Source: Sipunculus nudus
Taxonomy: Eukaryota; Annelida; Sipuncula; Golfingiida; Sipunculidae
Assembly: GCA_026874595.1 (NCBI GenBank)
Contig: CM049309.1
Span: 9,887,076 to 9,951,075, forward strand
Direction of reading: 5' to 3'
DNA: 64,000 bases
Shown here: in pieces, positions 14,601 through 26,600 of the stretch
Layout: each line of letters opens with the position of its first letter
Numbering within the stretch: the first letter of the stretch is position 1
Program-made: the position numbers and the translations under genes
The notes under the pieces: model-generated
What the model saw: only the letters and a program-made list of their open reading frames with translations
Databases searched by the model: none
Told to the model about the DNA's origin: nothing

Positions 14601-17600
14601 ATCCTTTTAAAAGGAAAAAAAGTGGAGAGATAAATCTTTTCTAAAATAGTCTGTTTAGCCATAAGTAAAATGACACAGTACAGTACATTAATATTTCATT
14701 TTAAATATATTTGGTGGAAATATTATAAGGGTAATATGACAATGCTGACAGGAAATCTTTTGCTTTATTGTTCTGTGTCTGGGCCAAATACAGGAAAAAA
14801 TGAAGCAGGTAGACAGAGAAGTTGAAATGAATTGTTAAAGGAATGTTTGACTGGTAGATTTTGTGAAGCACATTCTCCCAATTCTACACATTTTATATTC
14901 AGCTGGTAGCTTGTGTAGCACAAACTCCCCAGGCATGTAGGCCAAACACTTTGAAAAATTCTGCATTGGATATTGGAATTAGTCACATGATCAGTGCTTT
15001 TGTGTCGCCGGCAAACATTTTGACTGGACTTACTACTCAGACTTCATTTGACTGGTCCATTTCTGAGTACTATTTCTTGGCTGCTGTACAGGTGGGCAGA
15101 GCTTAAATTTAATTCTCGAAAAGTACTAGTTGAATATGTCTAAGAATGCACCATTATTGTCAGTTTCTAACATTAAGGTATGCTCCTAATGCAGCATTTA
15201 TACACTGCGGTCGTCCCAGGTCTCCACTGCTTTGTATGGCAAGGTTTTCTTGGTCTGAACACTAGGGTGGCCACAGAGCAAAGAATTATAATCAGACCAA
15301 TGATAGCATGGTATAGCATTGTCCATCAGCTCCAAATTTGTGAAAACATGTGAAACCCTCTCTTGTTGGTCTAATTTCACAGGTTCTGGCACAGGGCCAA
15401 GAATTAGAGCCCAGAGATCTGGCTGTGCTGGCTTGGGCAAAAAGATGGCTAACTTTAGTAGTAAGCCAAGTTTCATGGCTTGACTCAGCTTGCAAAATGT
15501 CAGCTGGCTTAAACTGACCTGAAAGCCTATTAATTTGAAGATGTTACAAAGTATCTGTTTTATTTAAACAAGTAATCTGTATTACCTGTGACATATTGCA
15601 TCAATTTTACATTTAACTAGTTTGTGATTAAATATTGAGTATAGTTTAACCCTGGTGGTTTCATAAGCCAACATCTTCATACTCAAACAATCACATTGTT
15701 CCCTTTCAGCGACAAGAAACAAAAAATATTAACACCTGAAAATTTGTTTCAGGAATTTTTTATTGTATAATTTATTTTGTTATATTAATTTTTTCTCATG
15801 CCAAACTGGAGCTGCATAAAACAAGCTCGTTTTGGCTTAATGAAATATTGATGGGGCCTCCTGATGAACTCGGCTGACTCGGCTTGATCTTGACTTGGCT
15901 GACGGCAGCCCAAAATGGCAGTGGTGCCAATGAGAGCAGGTGTCACATGTTTAAAATGTGGAGCTGACGCACAAAAGGAGACCTAGGGTGACTGCAGTGT
16001 ATAACCACTGTGTGACGAGTGTAACATTAAGGGTCTTGTTGTATCAGTATTTCTTTTAATTTATAATTTCAGCACAAGGTGTCATCAGTAGTATTGTATC
16101 AGATTTGTTCAGCATAAACCATGACTACCTGGGGAATGTATTCTCACAAATAGCTAAGGTATGGTATACAGTCTCTAAGTAAAAATAAAATATACCTGGA
16201 TATCTACACATATCAAATTTTACAGGCCTATAACAATAATAGCTTCAACATTATTACCTCTTTTTTTTTTGGTACACTGTTGGCAAATTAACAATTTATC
16301 ATGATATATTCATTCATTCATATCTTTCATGATATATTAAAACAGTGGGGTGTTCATGCATTCAGCAAGTCTAAGGATGAACTCATGTTTTAAAGAACTC
16401 CATAATTTCAACAAAATGTTTTTTATTTAGCTTTTGCGAGCTTTTATGAGATGTATTTCTAATCAGCAGGATGATTTGTATGAGTGATGTTGATTGTAGA
16501 TATCTATGGATGAAGTGGTTGATGATATCAATCAGAAACACATGTCACCTTGGGTAGATCTGTGTCAGAGACACAAGATTGCCAGCACACCACTCACCCC
16601 GTTCATACATCAGGTAAGAACACCACACCCCTTACCCTATTCATACACTAGGTAAGAACACCACACCCATTACTTCATTCATTCCCTAGGTAGAAACACC
16701 AGACCCCTTTACCCCATTCATTCACCAGGTAAGAACACTACAACCCTTACCCTATTTATTCACCAGGTAAGAGGTCACAATAGCAGACCACGTACATTCA
16801 CCAGGTAAAAGCACCACAACCTTCACTCCATTCACTAGGTAAGAGCACCACACCTCATTCTGTACATTCATTATGGAAGAGCACCACATGTAATTCTGTT
16901 CATTTATCAGGAAAGAGCACCACTTTTCATTTTGTTCATTCATCAAGTGAGAGTATTACACGTCATTGTGTTGATTGACCAGGTAAGAGCACCACACCCC
17001 ATTCAGTTCATTTGTCAGGTACATGTGCCACAAGTCATTCTGTTCATTCACCAGGTACGAGAACCACACTTCATCCTGTTCATTCACCAGGTAAGAGCAC
17101 CAGTCATTTGGTTCAATCATAGTGTTAGATCTCCACAAGTCATTCTGTTCATTCATCAGGTATGAGCACCGCATGTCATTCTGTTCATTCATCAGGTCAA
17201 GCACCTAACATCATTCTGTTCATTCATCAGGTCAAGCACCACATGTCATTCTGTTCATTCATCAGGTATGAGCACCACAACTCATTCTGTTCATTCATCA
17301 GGTATGAGCACCACATGTCATTCTGTTCATTCATCAGGTATGAGCACCACATGTCATTCTGTTCATTCATCAGGTCAAGCACCTAACAACATTCTGTTCA
17401 TTCATCAGATCAAGCACCACATGTCTTTCTGTTCATTCATCAGGTATGAGCACCGCACATTATTCTGTTCATTTATCAGGTATGAGCACCACACATCATT
17501 CTGTTCATTCATCAGATATAAGCACCACAAATCATTCTGTTCATTCATCAGGTATGAGCACCACAAGTCATTCTGTTCATTCATCAGGTCAAGCACCTCG

Positions 17601-20600
17601 CATCATTCTGTTCATTCATCAGGTCAAGCACTACATGTCATTCTGTTCATTCATCAGGTATGAGCACGGCACGTCATTCTGTTCATTCATCAGGTATGAG
17701 CACCACACATCATTCTGTTCATTCATCAGGTCAAGCACCACATGTCATTCTGTTCATTCATCAGGTATGAGCACCACTCATCATTCTGTTCATTCATCAG
17801 GTATGAGCACTGCACGTCATTCTGTTCATTCATCAGGTATAAGCATTGCACATCATTCTGTTCATTCATCAGGTATGAGCACCACACATCATTCTGTTCA
17901 TTCATCAGGTCAAGCACAACATGTCATTCTGTTCATTCATCAGGTCAAGCACCACATGTCATTCTGTTCATTCATCAGGTATGAGCACCGCACGTCATTC
18001 TGTTCATTCATCAGGTATAAGCACCACAAGTCATTCTTTTCATTCATCAGGTCAAGCACCTTGCATCATTCTGTTCATTCATCAGGTCAAGCACTACATG
18101 TCATTCTGTTCATTCATCAGGTATGAGCACCTCACATCATTCTGTTCATTCATCAGGTATGAGCACCTCACATCATTCTGTTCATTCATCAGGTCAAGCA
18201 CCACATGTCATTCTGTTCATTCATCAGGTATGAGCACCGCACATCATTCTGCTCATTCATCAGGTATGAGCACCACATGTCATTCTGTTCATTCATCAGA
18301 TATAAGCACCACAAGTCATTCTGTTCATTCATCAGGTCAAGCACCTCGCATCATTCTGTTCATTCATCAGGTCAAGCACTACATGTCATTCTGTTCATTC
18401 ATCAGGTATTAGCACCGCACGTCATTCTGTTCATTCATCAGGTATGAGCACCGCATGTCATTCTGTTCATTCATGAGGTCAATCACCTAACATCATTCTG
18501 TTCATTCATCAGGTCAAGCACCACATGTCATTCTGTTCATTTATGAGGTATGAGCACAGCACGTCATTCTGTTCATTCATCAGGTATGAGCACCACAAGT
18601 CATTCTGTTCATTCATCAGGTCAAGCACCTCACATCATTCTGTTCATCATCAGGTCAAGCACCACATGTCATTCTGTACATTCATCAGGTCAAGCACCAC
18701 ATGTCATTCTGTTCATTCATCAGGTATGAGCACCGCACATCATTCTGTTCAATCATCAGGTATGAACACCGCACGTCATTCTGTTCATTCATCAGATATA
18801 AGCACCACAAGTCATTCTGTTCATTCATCAGGTCAAGCACTACATGTCATTCTGTTCATTCATCAGGAATGAGCACCGAACGTCATTCTGTTCATTCATC
18901 AGGTATGAGCATTGCATGTCATTCTGTTCATTCACCAGGTCAAGCACCTAACATTCTGTTCATTCATCAGGTCAAGCACCACATGTCATTCTGTTCATTC
19001 ATCAGGTATGAGCACAGCACGTCATTCTGTTCATTCATCAGGTATGAGCACCGCAAGTCATTCTGTTCATTCATTAGGTATGAGCATCGCATATCATTCT
19101 GTTCATTCACCAGGTCAAGCACCTAACATTCTGTTCATTCATCAGGTATGAGCACCTCACATCATTCTGTTCATTCATCAGGTATGAGCACCTCACATCA
19201 TTCTGTTCATTCATCAGGTCAAGCACCACATGTCATTCTGTTCATTCATCAGGTATGAGCACCGCACATCATTCTGCTCATTCATCAGGTATGAGCACCA
19301 CATGTCATTCTGTTCATTCATCAGATATAAGCACCACAAGTCATTCTGTTCATTCATCAGGTCAAGCACCTCGCATCATTCTGTTCATTCATCAGGTCAA
19401 GCACTACATGTCATTCTGTTCATTCATCAGGTATGAGCACCGCACGTCATTCTGTTCATTCATCAGGTATGAGCACCGCACATCATTCTGTTCATTCATC
19501 AGGTATGAGCACCGCATGTCATTCTGTTCATTCATCAGGTATGAGCACCTCACATCATTCTGTTCATTCATCAGGTCAAGCACCACATGTCATTCTGTTC
19601 ATTCATCAGGTATGAGCACCGCACATCATTCTGCTCATTCATCAGGTATGAGCACCACATGTCATTCTGTTCATTCATCAGATATAAGCACCACAAGTCA
19701 TTCTGTTCATTCATCAGGTCAAGCACCTCGCATCATTCTGTTCATTCATCAGGTCAAGCACTACATGTCATTCTGTTCATTCATCAGGTATTAACACCGC
19801 ACGTCATTCTGTTCATTCATCAGGTATGAGCACGGCATGTCATTCTGTTCATTCATGAGGTCAATCACCTAACATCATTCTGTTCATTCATCAGGTCAAG
19901 CACCACATGTCATTCTGTTTATTCATGAGGTATGAGCACAGCACGTCATTCTGTTCATTCATCAGGTATGAGCACCACAAGTCATTCTGTTCATTCATCA
20001 GGTCAAGCACCTCACATCATTCTGTTCATTCATCAGGTATGAGCACCTCACATCATTCTGTTCATTCATCAGGTCAAGCACCACATGTCATTCTGTTCAT
20101 TCATTATGTATGAGCACCGCACGTCATTTTGTTCATTCATTAGGTATGAGCACCACAAATCATTCTGGTCATTCATCAGATCAAGCAACTCACATCATTC
20201 TGTTCATTCATCAGGTCAAGCACCACATGTCATTCTGTTCATTCATCAGGTATGAGCACCTTGCATCATTCTGTTCATTCATCAGGTCAAGCACTACATG
20301 TCATATTGTTCATTCATCAGGAATGAGCACCGCACGTCATTCTGTTCATTCATCAGGTATGAGCATTGCATGTCATTCTGTTCATTCACCAGGTCAAGCA
20401 CCTAACATTCTGTTCATTCATCAGGTCAAGCACCACATGTCATTCTGTTCATTCATCAGGTATGAGCACAGCACGTCATTCTGTTCATTCATCAGGTATG
20501 AGCACCGCAAGTCATTCTGTTCATTCATCAGGTATGAGCATCGCATGTCATTCTGTTCATTCACCAGGTCAAGCACCTAACATTCTGTTCATTCATCAGG

Positions 20601-23600
20601 TATGAGCACCTCACATCATTCTGTTCATTCATCAGGTATGAGCACCTCACATCATTCTGTTCATTCATCAGGTCAAGCACCACATGTCATTCTGTTCATT
20701 CATCAGGTATGAGCACCGCACATCATTCTGCTCATTCATCAGGTATGAGCACCACATGTCATTCTGTTCATTCATCAGATATAAGCACCACAAGTCATTC
20801 TGTTCATTCATCAGGTCAAGCACCTCGCATCATTCTGTTCATTCATCAGGTCAAGCACTACATGTCATTCTGTTCATTCATCAGGTATGAGCACCGCACG
20901 TTATTCTGTTCATTCATCAGGTATGAGCACCGCACATCATTCTGTTCATTCATCAGGTATGAGCACCGCATGTCATTCTGTTCATTCATCAGGTCAATCA
21001 CCTAACATCATTCTGTTCATTCATCAGGTCAAGCACCACATGTCATTCTGTTCATTCATCAGGTATGAGCACCGCACGTCATTCTATTCATTCATCAGGT
21101 ATGAGCACCACAAGTCATTTTGTTCATTCATCAGGTCAAGCACCTCACATCATTCTGTTCATCATCAGGTCAAGCACCACATGTCATTCTGTTCATTCAT
21201 CAGGTCAAGCACCACATGTCATTCTGTTCATTCATCAGGTATGAGCACCACACATCATTCTGTTCAATCATCAGGTATGAACACCGCACGTCATTCTGTT
21301 CATTCATCAGATATAAGCACCACAAGTCATTCTGTTCATTCATCAGGTCAAGCACTACATGTCATTCTGTTCATTCATCAGGTATGAGCACCGAACGTCA
21401 TTCTGTTCATTCATCAGGTATGAGCACCTCACATCATTCTGTTCATTCATCAGGTCAAGCACCACATGTCATTCTGTTCATTCATTACGTATGAGCACCG
21501 CACGTCATTCTGTTCATTCATTAGGTATGAGCACCACAAATCATTCTGTTCATTCATCAGATCAAGCAACTCACATCATTCTGTTCATTCATCAGGTCAA
21601 GCACCTCGCATCATTCTGTTCATTCATCAGGTCAAGCACTACGTCATATTGTTCATTCATCAGGAATGAGCACCGCACGTCATTCTGTTCATTCATCAGG
21701 TATGAGCATTGCATGTCATTCTGTTCATTCACCAGGTCAAGCACCTAACATTCTGTTCATTCATCAGGTCAAGCACCACATGTCATTCTGTTCATTCATC
21801 AGGTATGAGCACAGCACGTCATTCTGTTCATTCATCAGGTATGAGCACCGCAAGTCATTCTGTTCATTCATCAGGTATGAGAGTTGCATGTCATTCTGTT
21901 CATTCACCAGGTCAAGCACCTAACATTCTGTTCATTCATCAGGTCAAGCACCACATGTCATTCTGTTCATTCATCAGGTATGAGCACAGCACGTCATTCT
22001 GTTCATTCATCAGGTATGAGCACCGCAAGTCATTCTGTTCATTCATCAGGTATGAGCACCGCACATCATTCTGTTCATTCATCAGGTATGAGCACCACAA
22101 GTCATTCTGTTCATTCATCAGGTCAAGCACCTCACATCATTCTGTTCATTCATCAGGTCAAGCACCACATGTCATTCTGTTCATTCATCAGGTATGAGCA
22201 CCACAAGTCATTCTGTTCATTCATCAGGTCAAGCACCACACATCATTCTGTTCATTCATCAGGTATGAGCACAGCACGTCATTCTGTTCATTCATCAGGT
22301 CAAGCACCTCACATCATTCTGGTCATTCATCAGGTCAAGCACCACATGTCATTCTGTTCATTCATCAGGTATGAGCACCACTCATCATTCTGTTCATTCA
22401 TCAGGTATGAGCACTGCACGTCATTCTGTTCATTCATCAGGTATAAGCATTGCACATCATTCTGTTCATTCATCAGGTATGAGCACCACACATCATCCTG
22501 TTCATTCATCAGGTATGAGCACCACACATCATTCTGTTCATTCATCAGGTATAAGCACCACACATCATTCTGTTCATTCATCAGGTCAAGCACCTCACAT
22601 CATTCTGTTCATTCATCAGGTCAAGCACTGCATGTCATTCTGTTCATTCATCAGGTATGAGCACCGCACGTTATTCTTTTCATTCATCAGGTATGAGCAC
22701 CTCACATTATTCTGTTCATTCATCAGGTCAAGCACCTCACATTATTCTGTTCATTCTTCAGGTCAAGCACCACATGTCATTCTGTTCATCAGGTATGAGC
22801 ACCATAAGTCATTCTGTTCATTCATCAGGTATGAGCACCGCACATCATTCTGTTCATTCATCAGGTATGAGCACCGCATGTCATTCTGTTCATTCATCAG
22901 GTCAATCACCTAACATCATTCTGTTCATTCATCAGGTCAAGCACCACATGTCATTCTGTTCATTCATCAGGTATGAGCACCGCACGTCATTCTATTCATT
23001 CATCAGGTATGAGCACCACAAGTCATTTTGTTCATTCATCAGGTCAAGCACCTCACATCATTCTGTTCATCATCAGGTCAAGCACCACATGTCATTCTGT
23101 TCATTCATCAGGTCAAGCACCACATGTCATTCTGTTCATTCATCAGGTATGAGCACCACACATCATTCTGTTCAATCATCAGGTATGAACACCGCACGTC
23201 ATTCTGTTCATTCATCAGATATAAGCACCACAAGTCATTCTGTTCATTCATCAGGTCAAGCACTACATGTCATTCTGTTCATTCATCAGGTATGAGCACC
23301 GAACGTCATTCTGTTCATTCATCAGGTATGAGCACCTCACATCATTCTGTTCATTCATCAGGTCAAGCACCACATGTCATTCTGTTCATTCTTTACGTAT
23401 GAGCACCGCACGTCATTCTGTTCATTCATTAGGTATGAGCACCACAAATCATTCTGTTCATTCATCAGATCAAGCAACTCACATCATTCTGTTCATTCAT
23501 CAGGTCAAGCACCTCGCATCATTCTGTTCATTCATCAGGTCAAGCACTACGTCATATTGTTCATTCATCAGGAATGAGCACCGCACGTCATTCTGTTCAT

Positions 23601-26600
23601 TCATCAGGTATGAGCATTGCATGTCATTCTGTTCATTCACCAGGTCAAGCACCTAACATTCTGTTCATTCATCAGGTCAAGCACCACATGTCATTCTGTT
23701 CATTCATCAGGTATGAGCACAGCACGTCATTCTGTTCATTCATCAGGTATGAGCACCGCAAGTCATTCTGTTCATTCATCAGGTATGAGCATCGCATGTC
23801 ATTCTGTTCATTCACCAGGTCAAGCACCTAACATTCTGTTCATTCATCAGGTCAAGCACCACATGTCATTCTGTTCATTCATCAGGTATGAGCACAGCAC
23901 GTCATTCTGTTCATTCATCAGGTATGAGCACCGCAAGTCATTCTGTTCATTCATCAGGTATGAGCACCGCACATCATTCTGTTCATTCATCAGGTATGAG
24001 CACCACAAGTCATTCTGTTCATTCATCAGGTCAAGCACCTCACATCATTCTGTTCATTCATCAGGTCAAGCACCACATGTCATTCTGTTCATTCATCAGG
24101 TATGAGCACCACAAGTCATTCTGTTCATTCATCAGGTCAAGCACCACACATCATTCTGTTCATTCATCAGGAATGAGCACAGCACGTCATTCTGTTCATT
24201 CATCAGGTCAAGCACCTCACATCATTCTGGTCATTCATCAGGTCAAGCACCACATGTCATTCTGTTCATTCATCAGGTATGAGCACCACTCATCATTTTG
24301 TTCATTCATCAGGTATGAGCACTGCACGTCATTCTGTTCATTCATCAGGTATAAGCATTGCACATCATTCTGTTCATTCATCAGGTATGAGCACCACACA
24401 TCATTCTGTTCATTCATCAGGTATGAGCACCACACATCATTCTGTTCATTCATCAGGTATAAGCACCACACATCATTCTGTTCATTCATCAGGGCAAGCA
24501 CCTCACATCATTCTGTTCATTCATCAGGTCAAGCACTGCATGTCATTCTGTTCATTCATCAGGTATGAGCACCGCACGTTATTCTTTTCATTCATCAGGT
24601 ATGAGCACCTCACATTATTCTGTTCATTCATCAGGTCAAGCACCTCACATTATTCTGTTCATTCTTCAGGTCAAGCACCACATGTCATTCTGTTCATCAG
24701 GTATGAGCACCATAAGTCATTCTGTCCATTATCAAGTCAAGCACCTCACATCATTCTGTTCATTCATCAGGTCAGGCACCACATGTCATTCTGTTCATTC
24801 ATCAGGTATGAACACCACAAGTCATTCTGTTCATTCATCAGGTCAAGCACCTCACATCATTCTGTTCATTCATCAGGTCAAGCACCACATGTCATTCTGT
24901 TCATTCATCAGGTATGAGCACCGCAAGTCATTCTGTTCATTCATTAGGTCAAGCACCACAAGTCATTCTGTTCATTCATCAGGTATGAGAACCACACATT
25001 TTATTCATTCACAGTGTAAGAGCACCACACATCATTCTGTTCATTCATAGTGTTAGAGCAACACACATAATTCTATTCATTCATAAGGCATGAGTACCAC
25101 TGATTCTGTTCGTTCATCAGGTGAGACCACAACATCTATTCTGTTTATTTGCCAGGCATGAGCACCACACCTCAATCAGTTCATTCAATGTAAGAGCACC
25201 ACACATCATTCTATTTATTCATCAGGTACAAGCACCACACATCTTCTGTTCATCAGATATAAGCACCACAAATCCTTCTTTTCCTTCCCCAGGTATGAGC
25301 ACCACCCACATATTGAACATACAAGAGCATCTTGTACTTTTTGTCCCCTGCTTCTGTGGAACAGGAAACATTGATTTGGGATTGTCTGTCAGTCCCTCTG
25401 TCTGTCTGTCCGTCAAGTTTGTTCCCTTGCGATAACTTTCCTAAATATTATCCAATTTCATTCGAGTTTTGGTCAGTGATTGCTCTCATGCATACCTTGG
25501 TTTTGGTTGGTTTTGGAGTGTCTATCTGAAAATAATTCTCTCCAGCTCAAAATAAAATTATCAAATTTTGATCCAATTTCTCAATGTTTTAGTTTTTGTT
25601 TGCCTGCAGATGTCTCTGCATGTCATGGTGGATTTTTGTCCTATTTCTCAATGTATTTTAGTTCTTATGTTCGCCTGCAGATGTCTTCATATGTCATAGT
25701 AGATCTGTTTAAGTTTTCATGTGCCCTCAAGATTTCTCTACATGTCATAATTTTGGTTGCTTGTCAAGTATGAAAGACAACAAGATCCCAAAGTGGGGGA
25801 CATCAATTTCAGGAATTTGCTTGTTAATAAATGGCTTTAAAACAGCCTTTTCCAAGTTATATGAAGTACTGAGATAAAAATATGGTGCAAATATTTTTCA
25901 CATTTTAACAGTAGTATATATATTGCTTACATACAATCACTGTTGAGGATTCTTTTGTTTCAGGAACTCTTGCTCAACAAACACCTCTATGTCAATGGCA
26001 CAAAAATTGAATCCACAGGTTTTCGGTACGAGGTTCCACAGATGAACAAAGAGCTTCTTCAGGAGGTGAGAGCATGTATTATATATAAGTTGTGAATAAG
26101 GTCTTTGGGTACATACTGATAAAAAAGCCCAAAAAATTATGTTTCTCAGGCACCACCCACATCACTAAACCAACTGTGCCAAATGCTTTTTTCGCCCAAG
26201 TGTCACTAATAAGCTGGTAACATACATGATTGCTACTAAAAAAAATCTGTGACTCCTGCATGGGTTAGTTTTTCTTCCTGATGACATATGAACCATGAGT
26301 ATACTTGGTTGTCACTGGTTGTCATCTCTTTGTCAGCGCATGGGAAATAATAATATTCAACGCTATTTTTATGGTAAAAAATAAAAAGCTGCATGCCTGC
26401 ATCATTTAAAATAAGCAGCTAAGAAATGATTTTTATGCCCAATCCCGATTTATTCTTTTAATTTGTGGGTATGTTATGATTTCATTTATATACATATGTA
26501 CTATTCTAGGAAAGAATGTTATATTGATGTTAAATAAGGAAACCTTTTGACAGAGAGTGCTATTGATGTTAAATAAGGAAACCTTTTGACAGAGAGTGCA

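Larger units (their letters stand above)
16599..25312 (+). repeat. Splice-donor-derived minisatellite, 35-39 bp monomers, about 8.7 kb
   Basis: Seen: a head-to-tail array of roughly 220-240 monomers fills most of the intron after the exon ending at 16613. The monomer is exon end plus donor plus 20-23 intron bases: TTCATTCATCAG then GTATGAGCACCACATGTC and ATTCTG. Near the exon the period is 38-39 bp (donor-like sites at 16614, 16652, 16690, 16729, 16767) and the copies are diverged. In the core two classes alternate: 36-bp monomers with CAG|GTATGAGC and 35-bp monomers with CAGGTCAAGC. A minority carry CAGATATAAGC, which removes the GT. The distal edge (about 24970-25312) is diverged again. Short open frames on both strands are products of the periodicity, not genes. 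Confidence 0.97.

Noticed and set aside
17162-25050. Overlapping ORFs of 60-258 codons with SFCSFIRYEH / SVHSSGMST / FIHQVKHHM repeats
   Set aside because: They are the satellite read in different frames; frames open and close as 35- and 36-bp monomers alternate. No independent evidence of translation.
16599-25312. CRISPR array
   Set aside because: Repeats are head-to-tail with no unique spacers, diverge gradually, lie in a eukaryotic intron and have no cas genes nearby.
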